64,000 nt of DNA from Candidatus Dormiibacter inghamiae (GTDB taxonomy: Bacteria > Chloroflexota > Dormibacteria > Dormibacterales > Dormibacteraceae). Shown here in pieces: positions 1 to 9,515 of this stretch. The stretch spans positions 1-64,000 of the forward strand of contig JAEKNQ010000054.1 in assembly GCA_016464825.1 (NCBI GenBank), given 5' to 3'. The first letter of the stretch is position 1, and each line of letters begins with the position of its first letter. A program made the translations under genes and the position numbers. A model generated the notes under the pieces. The model had not been told where the DNA came from. It did not search any database and saw only the letters and a list, made by a program, of their open reading frames with translations.

Positions 1-105
1 GGGCGTCGAGGCGAAGGAAAGGGTGGAACGAGGAGGAGCGGATTTGAAAATCCGTAACGACGAAGGGCCGGGCCCCTTGACGCCCGCATCGGCGGCCTGA
101 GCCCC
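1..105. ncRNA. candidate structured RNA, copy A of a two-copy motif
   Basis: No convincing gene occupies positions 1-466. The first ~105 bases contain a purine-rich core (GAAGGAAAGGGTGG, then CGAGGAGG, then GCG) followed by a short hairpin (CGGATTT at 39-45 against AAATCCG at 48-54) and CTTGACGCC. GGGCGTC at 1-7 is perfectly complementary to GACGCCC at 79-85, which would close the element. The same core, in the same order, recurs near 30140 with a different hairpin in the variable position. Conserved core plus variable stems suggests a structured RNA, but I do not recognise the family, the strand is not established, and the window edge may cut the element. Positions 106-466 show nothing I can name. 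Confidence 0.4.
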
Positions 106-466
106 GAGATGCGGTCCTTTCGGCTGGTACAGGCAACTAGAAGGCAGGTTTCAACTCCGTGGCGCCGAAGGGGTAATCGGTGCCAGATCCGCGAGCATAA
201 GGTCATCATTGTGGGTGCTCCGGTTCCCGCCAGACTGATTTGGGAGGACGATCTGCCGATCCTCCGATCGCGCTGTCCGGGTTGGAGCTTCCTGATCTAG
301 TCAGAGCCTTGACTTCCGTCCCACCGGCCGGGCGCACCTTCGGCTGCTGGAGCTACGGTGGGAACCATAACCACAAGGCGTCTCGGGCTACCTTTAGAAG
401 CGGTTCAACCCAGGCAGCCCGAGATTTCCGCAACGTCCGCCGTGAGCGGCGGCCGCGCCATCGCGG

Positions 467-1300
467 CTAGCCCTGGCTGATCAGCTGGTTGGCGACCCGC
501 ACGACATCGGTGCTCGGGATGCCGAAACCGATCCCGGCGCCGCCGCTGGCACCCAGGGTGGGTATCCCCACCACCTCGCCGCTCAGATCGACCAGCGCAC
601 CGCCACTGTTGCCCGGATTGATTGGCGCGCTGGTTTGGATCAACCCCTGCAGCGTTACCTGGCGTGATTCTGGGATGTCGCGGTGCAGGGCGCTCACCAA
701 GCCCTGGGTCACCGAGCCCTGTAGACCGTAAGGGCTGCCGAGTGCCAGCACCAAGTCCCCTACCTGCAGTTTGTCGCTGTCACCAAAGGTGGCCGGCGCC
801 ACTGTCGTCGACGCGATCCGGACGACAGCCAGGTCGTGGCTGGGGTCGACGCCAACCAGCTGGCCGCTCGATTGAGCGCCGCTGGCGGTGGTCACGGTGA
901 AGCTCTGGTGGCCCTGCACGACGTGCGCGTTGGTCACTATGTCTCCCTTCCTGTCGAAGACGACACCCGAACCCAGCCCGCTGGAAGACTCGATCTGCAC
1001 GACCGAGGGTGACACCGTCTTGACCACCTGCACGAAGCTCTGCTCGAGGGCTGAACCGGTCTGCGGTGACAACGTTGGAGCTGTGGCAGCGGTCGTCGCC
1101 GGCGGTGGTGTGGCAGGGACGCCGCTGCTGACGGTCACTCCGTAACGGCCGGCGAACGGCAGAGAAGCGCTGGCCGAGCAGCCGCCCAAGAGAAGAGCGG
1201 CGACGCCGCCGGCAAGGGCAAGCCTGCACGCCGAGCGCCACCGCTTGACCGGTGAGCTACCAGTACCGCGGTGCTGCGACGGGGAAGATGCGTTTGTCAT
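467..1300 (-). CDS. S1C/HtrA-like trypsin-fold serine protease, lipoprotein, no PDZ domain
   Basis: The 277-residue protein begins with a basic segment and hydrophobic stretch ending in a lipobox (LLGGC, Cys41), so it is probably a lipoprotein anchored on the outer face of the membrane. A Pro/Thr/Ala-rich linker follows to about residue 85. The protease domain has the chymotrypsin-like triad: His126 in TNAHVV, Asp156 in HDLAVV and Ser232 in GNSGGAL. HtrA/DegP proteases normally carry one or two PDZ domains after the protease domain. This one stops right after it (ending VANQLISQG), so substrate selection or regulation must differ. It is divergent from the two-component genes, with 286 bases between start codons. 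A role in envelope protein quality control is inferred from the family. Confidence 0.88.
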   Translation of the reverse strand: MTNASSPSQHRGTGSSPVKRWRSACRLALAGGVAALLLGGCSASASLPFAGRYGVTVSSGVPATPPPATTAATAPTLSPQTGSALEQSFVQVVKTVSPSVVQIESSSGLGSGVVFDRKGDIVTNAHVVQGHQSFTVTTASGAQSSGQLVGVDPSHDLAVVRIASTTVAPATFGDSDKLQVGDLVLALGSPYGLQGSVTQGLVSALHRDIPESRQVTLQGLIQTSAPINPGNSGGALVDLSGEVVGIPTLGASGGAGIGFGIPSTDVVRVANQLISQG

Positions 1301-1436
1301 GCCTCTGATTCCACCCCGTCAGCGATAGAACCAGCTGAGATAACGCTGGGAGAAACCTGAGAATAGCCGTCTTCTGGCGCCTCTCATAAGATTCATAGGA
1401 ATTACTAAGGCAGCGCTAAACCGCGGAAGCCATGCT

Positions 1437-1479
1437 GGTTTCAAGCGCCGGTGTTCCCCCTCACCGGTGCTTTGAAACC
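1437..1479. promoter_or_regulatory. long inverted repeat in divergent promoter region
   Basis: Arms GGTTTCAAGCGCCGGTG (1437-1453) and CACCGGTGCTTTGAAACC (1462-1479) pair almost completely around an 8-nt loop. It lies between the divergent protease and response-regulator genes, so it is not a terminator of either. It may be an operator or part of the leader of the two-component mRNA. A second hairpin follows at 1501. Confidence 0.5.
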
Positions 1480-1500
1480 GACTCCCACCCTCCCGTAACG

Positions 1501-1526
1501 GGGCCGGAGGCTTGAGCCTCCGGCCC
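1501..1526. promoter_or_regulatory. perfect 11-bp-arm hairpin upstream of response regulator
   Basis: GGGCCGGAGGC and GCCTCCGGCCC flank a TTGA loop, giving a very stable GC hairpin about 60 nt before the response-regulator start. No T-run follows (CTCATCTG), so it is not a clear intrinsic terminator. It is the second of two tandem hairpins in this gap. Confidence 0.5.
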
Positions 1527-1586
1527 TCATCTGTCCTTTCAAGCACACACGTGATTCACAGCAATCTCACAGCTTTAGCCCACAGG

Positions 1587-2290
<704 letters not shown>

Positions 2291-2294
<4 letters not shown>

Positions 2295-3772
2295 TCAGAT
2301 CCCTCCGCGGTCGCCTGCTGGTGGGCCTCGTGCTGCTCGTGATTGCCGGGCTGGCCGTCAGCAGCCTGGCCACCTATCTTGCCCTGCAGTCATTCCTGCT
2401 CCGGCGGGTTGATGATCAGCTGCTCGCCGGACGGGATTCGGCCTCCCGTTACATGCTCAGCCTCCGCGCCGGCGAGCCCAGCCGCAGCGCCTTTCCGCCG
2501 CCCTTTCCCACCGGCACTTACGCTGAACTGCGGAGCCCCGACGGGCAGATCTTCGCCGGCACCTTCTCCTTCGGGGGGGCCGACTCAGCGGCCCAACCTC
2601 GGCTGCCGGACCCGCTCCCCAGCGCGGCCGGCGGCCAGCCGGTGATCCGCCCTCTGAGCGGCAGCGGAGGCGTCAGCGAATATCGCGCTCTCTTCCAGAC
2701 ACTGGCGACCGGCGACCGGTTGGTACTGGCCATTCCCCTCACGGACGTGAACTCGACGCTGACCGAGCTGCTGGTGAGCGAGGGCTTGATCAGCGCCGCG
2801 GTGCTCATCGCGCTGCTGGTTTTCGCCTGGTGGGTGGTGGGTCTTGGTCTGCGACCGCTGGAACGAATGGGCGCGACCGCCCAGGCCATCGCGGGCGGTC
2901 AGTTCGGCCGACGTGTGGAACCGGCCACGCCCCGGACCGAGATCGGCCGGTTGGGGCTGGCTCTCAACGGCATGCTGAGCCAGATCGAAGCCGCGCTCGA
3001 GCAACGTAGCCAGTCGGAGCAACGCCTGCGCCGGTTTGTCGCGGACGCTTCGCATGAGCTGCGCACGCCTCTTACCTCCATCCGCGGCTATTCGGAGCTG
3101 CTCCGCCGAGGGGCTGGCGCCTCCACTGAGGATGCTGCCATCGCCCGCCGGCGCATCGAAGAGGAGTCGCTGCGGATGAGCTCGCTGGTCGAAGACCTAC
3201 TGCTCATGGCTCGGCTCGATCAGGGCCGGCCGCTGGAAGAGGCGACCCTCGACCTCCGCCGGATCGCTGCGGATGCCTGCCAGGACGCCCGCACAGTGGC
3301 CCCTGAGCGGAGTATCTCTCTCTCTGCGCCTGAGCCGGTCCGGATAGTCGGCGATGACACCCGCCTCCGCCAGGCTGTGAGCAACCTGCTTCGCAACGCG
3401 CTCAATCACACCCGTGCCGGAAGCGGGATCGAAGTCTCGCTCGAGCAGTTGGAGGGCCGGGCGATCCTGTCGGTGCGAGACCACGGCCCCGGTTTGACGC
3501 CAGAGGCTGCCGCGCGCGCGTTCGAGCCGTTCTACCGGGCTGATCCTGCTCGCAGCCGGGACCGCGGCGGAGCGGGTTTGGGCCTGGCGATTGCCGCTGG
3601 CGTCGTGAACGCACACGGCGGCTCCCTTCGCTACGTGCCAGCCAAGGGCGGCGGAGCGACGTTTGAAATGGAGCTCCCGCTGACCGCCGAGAAGCCGACG
3701 GAGCAGCACGCGGACCAACCGATCCAGCAAGGGGGGCCTTTCACGCCGAAGGAGCTTGCGCCGCCGGCTTGA
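2291..3772 (+). CDS. membrane sensor histidine kinase (HAMP-HisKA-HATPase)
   Basis: The 493-residue kinase has a transmembrane segment near residues 10-30, an extracytoplasmic sensor loop to about 160, a second transmembrane segment near 163-185 and a HAMP region to about 235. A dimerisation/phosphoacceptor helix follows with His255 in DASHELRTPLTS, then an HATPase domain with N box (Asn369 in LLRNALNH), G1 (DHGPGLT) and G2 (GGAGLGLAIA). It is the cognate partner of the upstream regulator, with which it overlaps by 4 bp, starting at GTG. The signal sensed is not evident. The tail after about residue 465 is hydrophilic and not part of a known domain. Confidence 0.93.
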
Positions 3773-3801
3773 TATCCGCCTCTAGGGCCCCCGCCGCTAC
3801 G

Positions 3802-5409
3802 TCAGCGTTTGCCTCCGAAAAGCGTTCCGAACACGCCCCGGATCAAGTCCTGACCCGCCCGAGATGTGATCACCCTGCCGGCGGTCCGCACGCCAGTCTC
3901 CATCATCCGCTGCTTTTGCCGTTCCGCCGCCACTCGCTCCCGCTCTGCCCTAGCCCTTTCCGCGGCCGCCTGGCGTTCCATCCGCACCTGCTCAGCGGCG
4001 GTCGGCACCGCCGGCTCCGTTTCGGCCTGGGCGGCTGCCGCGGCCGCTTCCTCCTGGGCTGCCTGGATTCGGGCGGTGATGATCTCGTGAGCGCTCTCCG
4101 GATCGATAGCTGTCGCGTACTTAGTGGTGAGGGAGCTCACCGAGATCAAGCGCTGCACGGTCACAGCGTCCAGCGCATCCATCAGCGAGTCAGGCGGGAT
4201 CAGCCGGGTGGCGGCGAGCGGCGTCGGAACCCCTTTGGGCGAGAGCACAGTGACAGCCGCCTCGCCAGTGCCCAGCGAGGTCAGCAGCTTCTCCGTGTCG
4301 TAGAACTCGCTCTTGGGGAAGGTCCGGGCAGCCTTACGAAGTGCGTCAGCGTCCTGGGGTGTGAATGCGCGGAGCGCGTGCTGGACCCGGTTGCCGAGCT
4401 GAGCCAGCACCGAGCTGGGTACGTCACCGGGAACCTGTGTCACGAAATAGATGCCCACACCCTTGGAGCGGATCAGGCGGACCGTGCGCTCTATCTCTGC
4501 GAGCAGCGCCTTGGATGCGCCGTCGAAGAGGAGATGGGCTTCGTCAAAGAAGAAGACCAGCTTGGGCTTCGGCGGGTCCCCGATCTCGGGCAGGAGATGC
4601 CACAGCTGAGCCAGCATCCAGAGCATGAAGGTACTGAAGAGCTTCGGCTTCTCCAGCACGTCGGAGAGCTCGAGGAGGCTGATCAGCCCCTTGCCAGACG
4701 AGTCGGTCCGGATCAGGTCCTGAACGTCGAACTCCGGCTCGCCAAAGAACACACCGGCCCCCTCCTGCTCGAAGGTCGCCAGCGCGCGCAGCAGCACGCC
4801 CACGGAAGCCGCGGCGATGCCCCCGTATTGGGCCAGTTCCGGCTTCCCGGCGTCAGAGGTCAGGTACTGGAGAGTGGTGCGAAGGTCGGGCAGGTCGAGC
4901 AGCGGCAGCTGATTGTCGTCGCAGTACTTGAAGACCATTGCCAGAATTGAGGTCTGCGTCTCATTGAGACCCAGAACCTTGCCGAAGAGCGTAGGTCCGA
5001 AGCTGTGGACTGTGGCACGCACCTGGGCGCCGAGCTTGCCGGTGAGGGACAGGAAGTCGACAGCATGCCCTACGGGCTTGAACTCCCAGGCCATCTGCTG
5101 ACAGCGCTCCTGCAGCTTGGTACTGCTGGCATTGCCAGGTGCCGCCAGACCTGTCAGATCGCCCTTGATGTCAGCAACGAAGACCGGCACGCCAGCGTCG
5201 GACAGCTGACCCGCGAGCACCTGCAAGGTCTTCGTCTTACCGGTACCAGTGGCGCCCGCTACCAGGCCGTGCCGGTTCAGCACTGTGAGTGCAACCTGGA
5301 TTCGCGGATCGTTCAGCGGCTCACCATCGAGCAGCGCTGAACCAATAACGAGGCTCGGCTCCGTCAATGAGTAGCCGCTCTGTACCTCCTTGACGAACGC
5401 TTCTTTCAC
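3802..5409 (-). CDS. HerA-like/DUF853 (YjgR-type) P-loop ATPase
   Basis: This protein of about 535 residues matches the YjgR/DUF853 branch of HerA/FtsK-like ATPases: an N-terminal strand region, Walker A GATGTGKT near residues 52-59 and Walker B KLVFFFDEAHLLFD in the middle. The C-terminal part is Ala/Glu/Arg-rich and probably coiled coil (many AERARAER-like repeats), ending in a glycine-rich tail. The biological role of the family is not settled; it may act on DNA or on a membrane-associated complex. I chose GTG at 5409 because GGTGGAGG lies 9 nt upstream; TTG at 5418 abuts that motif too closely. It converges with the histidine kinase (29-bp gap) and diverges from the PPK2 gene. Confidence 0.8.
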   Translation of the reverse strand: MKEAFVKEVQSGYSLTEPSLVIGSALLDGEPLNDPRIQVALTVLNRHGLVAGATGTGKTKTLQVLAGQLSDAGVPVFVADIKGDLTGLAAPGNASSTKLQERCQQMAWEFKPVGHAVDFLSLTGKLGAQVRATVHSFGPTLFGKVLGLNETQTSILAMVFKYCDDNQLPLLDLPDLRTTLQYLTSDAGKPELAQYGGIAAASVGVLLRALATFEQEGAGVFFGEPEFDVQDLIRTDSSGKGLISLLELSDVLEKPKLFSTFMLWMLAQLWHLLPEIGDPPKPKLVFFFDEAHLLFDGASKALLAEIERTVRLIRSKGVGIYFVTQVPGDVPSSVLAQLGNRVQHALRAFTPQDADALRKAARTFPKSEFYDTEKLLTSLGTGEAAVTVLSPKGVPTPLAATRLIPPDSLMDALDAVTVQRLISVSSLTTKYATAIDPESAHEIITARIQAAQEEAAAAAAQAETEPAVPTAAEQVRMERQAAAERARAERERVAAERQKQRMMETGVRTAGRVITSRAGQDLIRGVFGTLFGGKR

Positions 5410-5551
5410 GCGCTGCAACCTCCACCTGGAAGACTGAACACCGACTGCCTGCTATGATCGCTCCGGCTCCGTGTGGGGACATGTTAGCGAGGGCAAGCCA
5501 GATGCCGAACATTGAAGCGCCGTCAAGCCATTGCGTACCGGCGGAGTGACG

Positions 5552-6409
5552 ATGGCAGACAAAGGGGTCGGCGACCTGGTCCGTTTAAGGGCGAGCGATA
5601 CTGGCGTCACCACTTCCGCTTTCGATCCCGCGGAGACTTTTGGGGTGTCCAAGAAACGTGCCCTGAAGGAAGTCGACGGGATCCGAAGCGAACTTGCCGC
5701 GCTGCAGGAGCCGCTCTACGCGGAGCGCTCGCGCTCTGTGTTGGTGGTGCTCCAGGGAATGGACACTTCAGGCAAGGACGGCACCATCAGCCACGTAATG
5801 ACAGGCATCAACCCGCAGGGCGTGTCGATAACCTCCTTCAAAGCGCCGACTCCCGAAGAACGGCGTCACGACTTTCTCTGGCGTATCCGGCGAGCGCTGC
5901 CAGGACCCGGCTTGCTAGGGATCTTCAACCGCTCTCATTACGAGGACGTCCTGGTCGTCAAGGTCGATCAGCTGGCGCCGCGAGAGGTGATCGAGGGTCG
6001 CTACGACCGCATCAACCGCTTCGAGGCCAACCTGGTCAAATCAGGAACCACTGTTCTCAAGTTCTGCCTTCTCATCTCGGCCGAGGAGCAGCGCCAGCGT
6101 CTGGTGGCGCGGTTGGAAGATCGCACCAAGCACTGGAAGTACTCGCCGGCCGACGTCGACAAGCGGGCCCAGTGGGATGAATACATGGTTGCCTACGATG
6201 CGGCGCTCAGCCGCTGCTCGATTCCCGAGGCCCCCTGGTACGTGGTGCCGGCCGACCGCAAGTGGTTCCGAAACTACGTGATCAGCAATGTGCTGCTCGA
6301 AACCATGCGGGACCTGAAGCCCCGGTACCCAAAGGCCAGCTTCAGCGTGGCGCGGGAGCTGGCGAGGCTGCCGGCCCACCCGGCGATAAGGGCCGGCCGA
6401 CAGCACTGA
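5552..6409 (+). CDS. ppk2: polyphosphate kinase 2 family protein
   Basis: The 285-residue protein is a PPK2-type phosphotransferase, the family that uses polyphosphate to phosphorylate nucleotides (AMP/ADP or GDP/GTP) or runs the reverse reaction. Visible signatures are the Walker-A-like GMDTSGKDG near residue 70, the Arg-rich lid around FNRSHYEDVLV near residue 125, and the C-terminal WYVVPADRKWFRNY block. ATG 5552 has GGAG 5 nt upstream; a TTG at 5531 is less likely. Class (I, II or III) cannot be assigned by eye. A Ppx/GppA gene at 12 kb and a phosphate transporter at 28 kb suggest active polyphosphate turnover. Confidence 0.9.
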   Translation: MADKGVGDLVRLRASDTGVTTSAFDPAETFGVSKKRALKEVDGIRSELAALQEPLYAERSRSVLVVLQGMDTSGKDGTISHVMTGINPQGVSITSFKAPTPEERRHDFLWRIRRALPGPGLLGIFNRSHYEDVLVVKVDQLAPREVIEGRYDRINRFEANLVKSGTTVLKFCLLISAEEQRQRLVARLEDRTKHWKYSPADVDKRAQWDEYMVAYDAALSRCSIPEAPWYVVPADRKWFRNYVISNVLLETMRDLKPRYPKASFSVARELARLPAHPAIRAGRQH

Positions 6410-6412
6410 CCA

Positions 6413-6685
6413 CTAGGACCGGATGGGTTCTCGCTTGACCAGGTGGATAACCGCCACCAGGATGCACGCGCCGATGAAGGCGACTATGAAATCGACTATG
6501 AGGCCCGAGGGCGAGTCGGTGTTGAGCGTGTTGGTGATGATGCTCAGGATCCAACCGCCGACGATACCGCCGACAATGCCCAACAGGATATCCAGCAGGG
6601 GTCCGTACCCTCTACCGCTCATGAACCTTCCGGCCAGCCATCCGGCGATGCCGCCGATGATGATGAAGCCTATGAAATGAAGCAA
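6413..6685 (-). CDS. GlsB/YeaQ/YmgE-family small membrane protein
   Basis: The 90-residue protein has three hydrophobic helices and the glycine-rich signature of the transglycosylase-associated/GlsB family (GGIAGWLAGRFM near residues 11-22, then LLGIVGGIVGGWI). Family members are small inner-membrane proteins tied to general stress responses in several bacteria, with unknown molecular function. The start is a TTG with GGAGG 9 nt upstream, which supports it strongly. It is convergent with PPK2 (3-bp gap). The 338 bases upstream (6686-7023) contain no gene or motif I can support. Confidence 0.85.
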   Translation of the reverse strand: MLHFIGFIIIGGIAGWLAGRFMSGRGYGPLLDILLGIVGGIVGGWILSIITNTLNTDSPSGLIVDFIVAFIGACILVAVIHLVKREPIRS

Positions 6686-7023
6686 ATCCGCCTACCTCCT
6701 GAACTCTGATGTCAAACCATGTGTCGTGCCTGGGCGCAAGTCGCCTGCATAACCAAGTCTAGCAGGGCTGTGAGCACTACGAGCGCAATGTTGATCGACA
6801 ATTTGCTGGCATAAAACGCTCCCGAGGCCGAACTACACGCTGGCGGTCGCTCCCCGCGAATCTCCGGGCAGGCGGGTGAGGCCCCCATCTTCCGCCGGAC
6901 ACAGCGCAAGAGTAAGCAGCTGAGCGCTTCCCACGGGGCCCTCGGGGGACTTTCCCAGGTCCTGCAGCGGCTCGCCAAATTGTCTGTGTCGGCCCTGGGC
7001 CAGTGCCAGCGGGCGTCTAGGGC

Positions 7024-7362
7024 TCAGCCAGCGCGGCCGGTCAGATCGTCAAGGCGGCGCTGCCAGTAGTCCAGGCGGCGGGTGAGCCGCCCCGCTTCCC
7101 GCTCCATGATTTCGCGGTCGCGCTGCAGTTCCGGTTGACCCGCCGGGGCCACCTTGCCTACCTGTTGCTCCAACTCCTCCAGCAGGCCCTGCTTGAACTC
7201 CACCAGTTGCACATACACGTCGCGCCAGTGCTGTGCGTCGTCAGGATGGGTACTGGCGAGGTTGCCCTCTTCGCCAGGAAGCAAACGATCGGTGGCCAGC
7301 GCGTCCTCAATGAGCTTGTCATCACCTGGGTTTTCTTGGGGCTCAGAATCGGCGCTGCTCAT
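7024..7362 (-). CDS. conserved hypothetical, acidic helical protein
   Basis: This is a 112-residue, strongly charged, Cys-free protein predicted to be mostly helical, with a central HPDDAQHWRDVYVQL and LVEFKQGLLEELEQQ segment and a C-terminal REAGRLTRRLDYWQRRLDDL helix with coiled-coil character. It has no signal peptide or membrane segment. Small cytoplasmic proteins of this look occur in actinobacteria and Chloroflexi-like genomes, but I know no function. ATG 7362 is preceded by GGGGAGG and AGGTGG. Confidence 0.65.
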   Translation of the reverse strand: MSSADSEPQENPGDDKLIEDALATDRLLPGEEGNLASTHPDDAQHWRDVYVQLVEFKQGLLEELEQQVGKVAPAGQPELQRDREIMEREAGRLTRRLDYWQRRLDDLTGRAG

Positions 7363-7469
7363 CCACCTCTGCCTCCCCTACGTTGCGCCGTGATAGTGAT
7401 AACAACCATAGGCCGCTAGGGGCGCGGTCGGAAACCTCGGCGATCCGTTGAGGCTTTTCGGCCGCGTCC

Positions 7470-8261
7470 CTAGGGCTGGGTTGGGCGCTCCTCAGTGCCT
7501 TGCCGCTGTTGATTAAGCTGTTCCAGGAGAGCTTCCATGTGCTCCAGGCGCGCCTCCAGCTGCTTCTGCTCCGCGCCCTGCTCCTGGCCAACGAAGTGAG
7601 CCGCGACAGAGGCGGCCAGCGTCGCGGTCAATCCAATGCCTGTGAACATCAGCACTGTCGCCACCAACCGCCCGGCCAGCGTGGTCGGCGAGATGTCGCC
7701 GTAACCAACAGTCGTGGTGGTCACTATCGCCCACCAGACGCCCGACCAGAAATCACCTTTCACAGTGCCCGGTTCGAGGATGCTCATCAAGGCACCCCCG
7801 CCAAAGATCAGCACCACTGTGAGCGAAGCCAGATGAAGGAGACCGCTGCGACCCAGCACACGACCCAGGGCCGGGAGTGCTAGAGAGAGCAGCCCCACCA
7901 TCCTCACCAGCCGGAACAGCCGCACGATCCGCACGAGGCGACCCAGCCGCAGCAGGCCGGCAAGCGCCGGCAGCAGTGGGCAGGAGACCACCACTATCAG
8001 CAGGCTCAACCAGTGGCCCTTCACAAAGCGGCGCCTGTCAGGCGCGGTCGCCAGCAGGCACACGAACTCGACGGCAAACACTCCCCAGATGAGCCAGTCA
8101 GCACCGCTCAGGTCAGCTCCTAGCCCACCCTTCTCCTCCAGCACTGTGAGCGGCACCGAGGCCAGCGCGGCGATGATCACTATCGGCGTGAAGAAGCGTT
8201 CCAGGCTTTCGTGCAGGGAGGCAAGCGATTGCCTCAGATCGTGGCTTTGGCTCTCCATCAT
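7470..8261 (-). CDS. voltage-gated-type potassium channel
   Basis: The 263-residue integral membrane protein has six-transmembrane channel architecture. S1-S3 lie in residues 25-95, an Arg-rich S4-like segment (RLVRIVRLFRLVR) covers about 108-120, and the pore carries the canonical K+ filter TVGYGD at 184-189 between pore helix and S6. The C-terminus is a short hydrophilic coiled coil (EQKQLEARLEHMEALLEQLNQQ) rather than an RCK domain, and may set tetramerisation. It lies downstream of and codirectional with the M20 peptidase gene, after an 87-bp gap. Voltage gating is inferred from S4 only. Confidence 0.9.
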   Translation of the reverse strand: MMESQSHDLRQSLASLHESLERFFTPIVIIAALASVPLTVLEEKGGLGADLSGADWLIWGVFAVEFVCLLATAPDRRRFVKGHWLSLLIVVVSCPLLPALAGLLRLGRLVRIVRLFRLVRMVGLLSLALPALGRVLGRSGLLHLASLTVVLIFGGGALMSILEPGTVKGDFWSGVWWAIVTTTTVGYGDISPTTLAGRLVATVLMFTGIGLTATLAASVAAHFVGQEQGAEQKQLEARLEHMEALLEQLNQQRQGTEERPTQP

Positions 8262-8348
8262 CGCAGCCTATACGCGGTTTGGCGCTGGCTCAGCCCTGCC
8301 GCCGCCCCCCGGTCGGGGTCCCGTTCGACTACTAGAGCAAAACCAGCG

Positions 8349-9515
8349 CTACTGCGAATACTTGGTCGAGCCGGCGAGCAGCCTCTGTCGCACCTGATCA
8401 GTCGTCGCCAGGTCAGCCACAGTCAAAGCCATCGCGAGCGCCCCCTCCACCACTGCGCGGTCTGCCGACTCAGTCACGCAGGCTGCCGTGAACTCCGGCT
8501 GGTGATTGCTGGCGCCCTTGGACTCGATGGCGAGCATGGGATGAATCGTCGGCATGGCCAGCGAGATGTTGGCCATGTCGGTCGAACCGCCGCGCCGGGG
8601 CGGCAGCTCCTCGAACCGGCGACCGACCGCGACGGCGTTTCGCTGATAGATCTCGGCGATCTCCACGTCAGGCCGGAATTCGGAATACGGCGGGCTCTCG
8701 TCTTCTTCCACCAGCGCACAGCCGGTCGCCAGAGCACCCGCCTGGAAGCACTTGTCGATGCGGGCGTGCAGGCGGTCCAAAGACTGCAGATCGACAGCTC
8801 GAGCGTAGAAACGCCCCTCACAGAGCGCGGGAACTATGTTAGGGGCCAGCCCGCCGTCGGTCACTATGCCGTGCACCTGATCGTTAGGGTTGAAGTGCTG
8901 GCGGAGCAGACCGATCGCCACCTGCGCCACTGTCAGCGCGTCGCCGGCATTCACCCCCCGCTCGGGGTACGCGGAAGCGTGGGCCTCCTTGCCCGTGTAA
9001 GCCACGCGGAAGTGCGAAACCGCCAGGCAGTCCATGTAGACCCTCTCTTCCGGTGAGGGATGGACCATCATCGCGGCGTGAACGCCGTCGAAAGCGCCCC
9101 GCTCCAGCATGAGGATCTTGCCGCCACCGCTCTCCTCGGCCGGTGTGCCGAGCACCCGTACTGTCAGGTCCAGATCGTCCGCCACTCGGGCCAGCGCCAG
9201 CCCGGCGCCGACTGCGCTGGAAGCGATGATGTTGTGCCCGCAGGCATGACCGATGCCGGGCAGAGCGTCGTACTCGGCGCAGATGCCGACGGTCAGCGAG
9301 CCGCTGCCGGCCGTCGCGACGAAGGCGGTTTCCAGATTGCAGATGCCTTTTTCCACTGCGAAGCCGCCGCCGGCCAGTTGGTCGGCGACCATCTCGGCGG
9401 ACTGACGCTCCTCGAAGCGGATCTCCCGGGCCGCGTGGACCCGGTGGCTGAGCCGGAGCAGATCAGGTCGAGCGCTCTCCGTTTGGCGCCGCAGTTCCTC
9501 GCGCACCTGAATCAT
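8349..9515 (-). CDS. M20-family metallopeptidase/amidohydrolase
   Basis: The 388-residue protein has the M20/AbgB-like amidohydrolase layout: a first metal-binding block (VGICAEYDALPGIGHACGHN, residues ~97-116), the catalytic glutamate region GTPAEESGGGK, a dimerisation insert containing KEAHASAYPERGVNAGDA, and a late His region (RGGSTDMANISLAMP). It is expected to hydrolyse an amide bond in a small N-acyl amino acid or peptide in the cytoplasm. The substrate is unknown. Its ATG overlaps the stop of the upstream TPR gene by 4 bp, so translation is coupled. Confidence 0.88.
   Translation of the reverse strand: MIQVREELRRQTESARPDLLRLSHRVHAAREIRFEERQSAEMVADQLAGGGFAVEKGICNLETAFVATAGSGSLTVGICAEYDALPGIGHACGHNIIASSAVGAGLALARVADDLDLTVRVLGTPAEESGGGKILMLERGAFDGVHAAMMVHPSPEERVYMDCLAVSHFRVAYTGKEAHASAYPERGVNAGDALTVAQVAIGLLRQHFNPNDQVHGIVTDGGLAPNIVPALCEGRFYARAVDLQSLDRLHARIDKCFQAGALATGCALVEEDESPPYSEFRPDVEIAEIYQRNAVAVGRRFEELPPRRGGSTDMANISLAMPTIHPMLAIESKGASNHQPEFTAACVTESADRAVVEGALAMALTVADLATTDQVRQRLLAGSTKYSQ

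Noticed and set aside
1501-1526. GC-rich hairpin as an intrinsic terminator
   Set aside because: No T-run follows and both flanking genes start, rather than end, at this gap.
3769-4950. Long plus-strand open frame (393 codons) across the HerA-like gene
   Set aside because: It is antisense to a recognised ATPase with intact Walker motifs and its translation is Arg/Gly/His-rich with no domain; a GC-rich shadow frame.
6712-6978. 88-codon minus-strand open frame in the 6686-7023 gap
   Set aside because: Composition is Cys/Arg/Ser-rich without domain or ribosome site; looks like chance.
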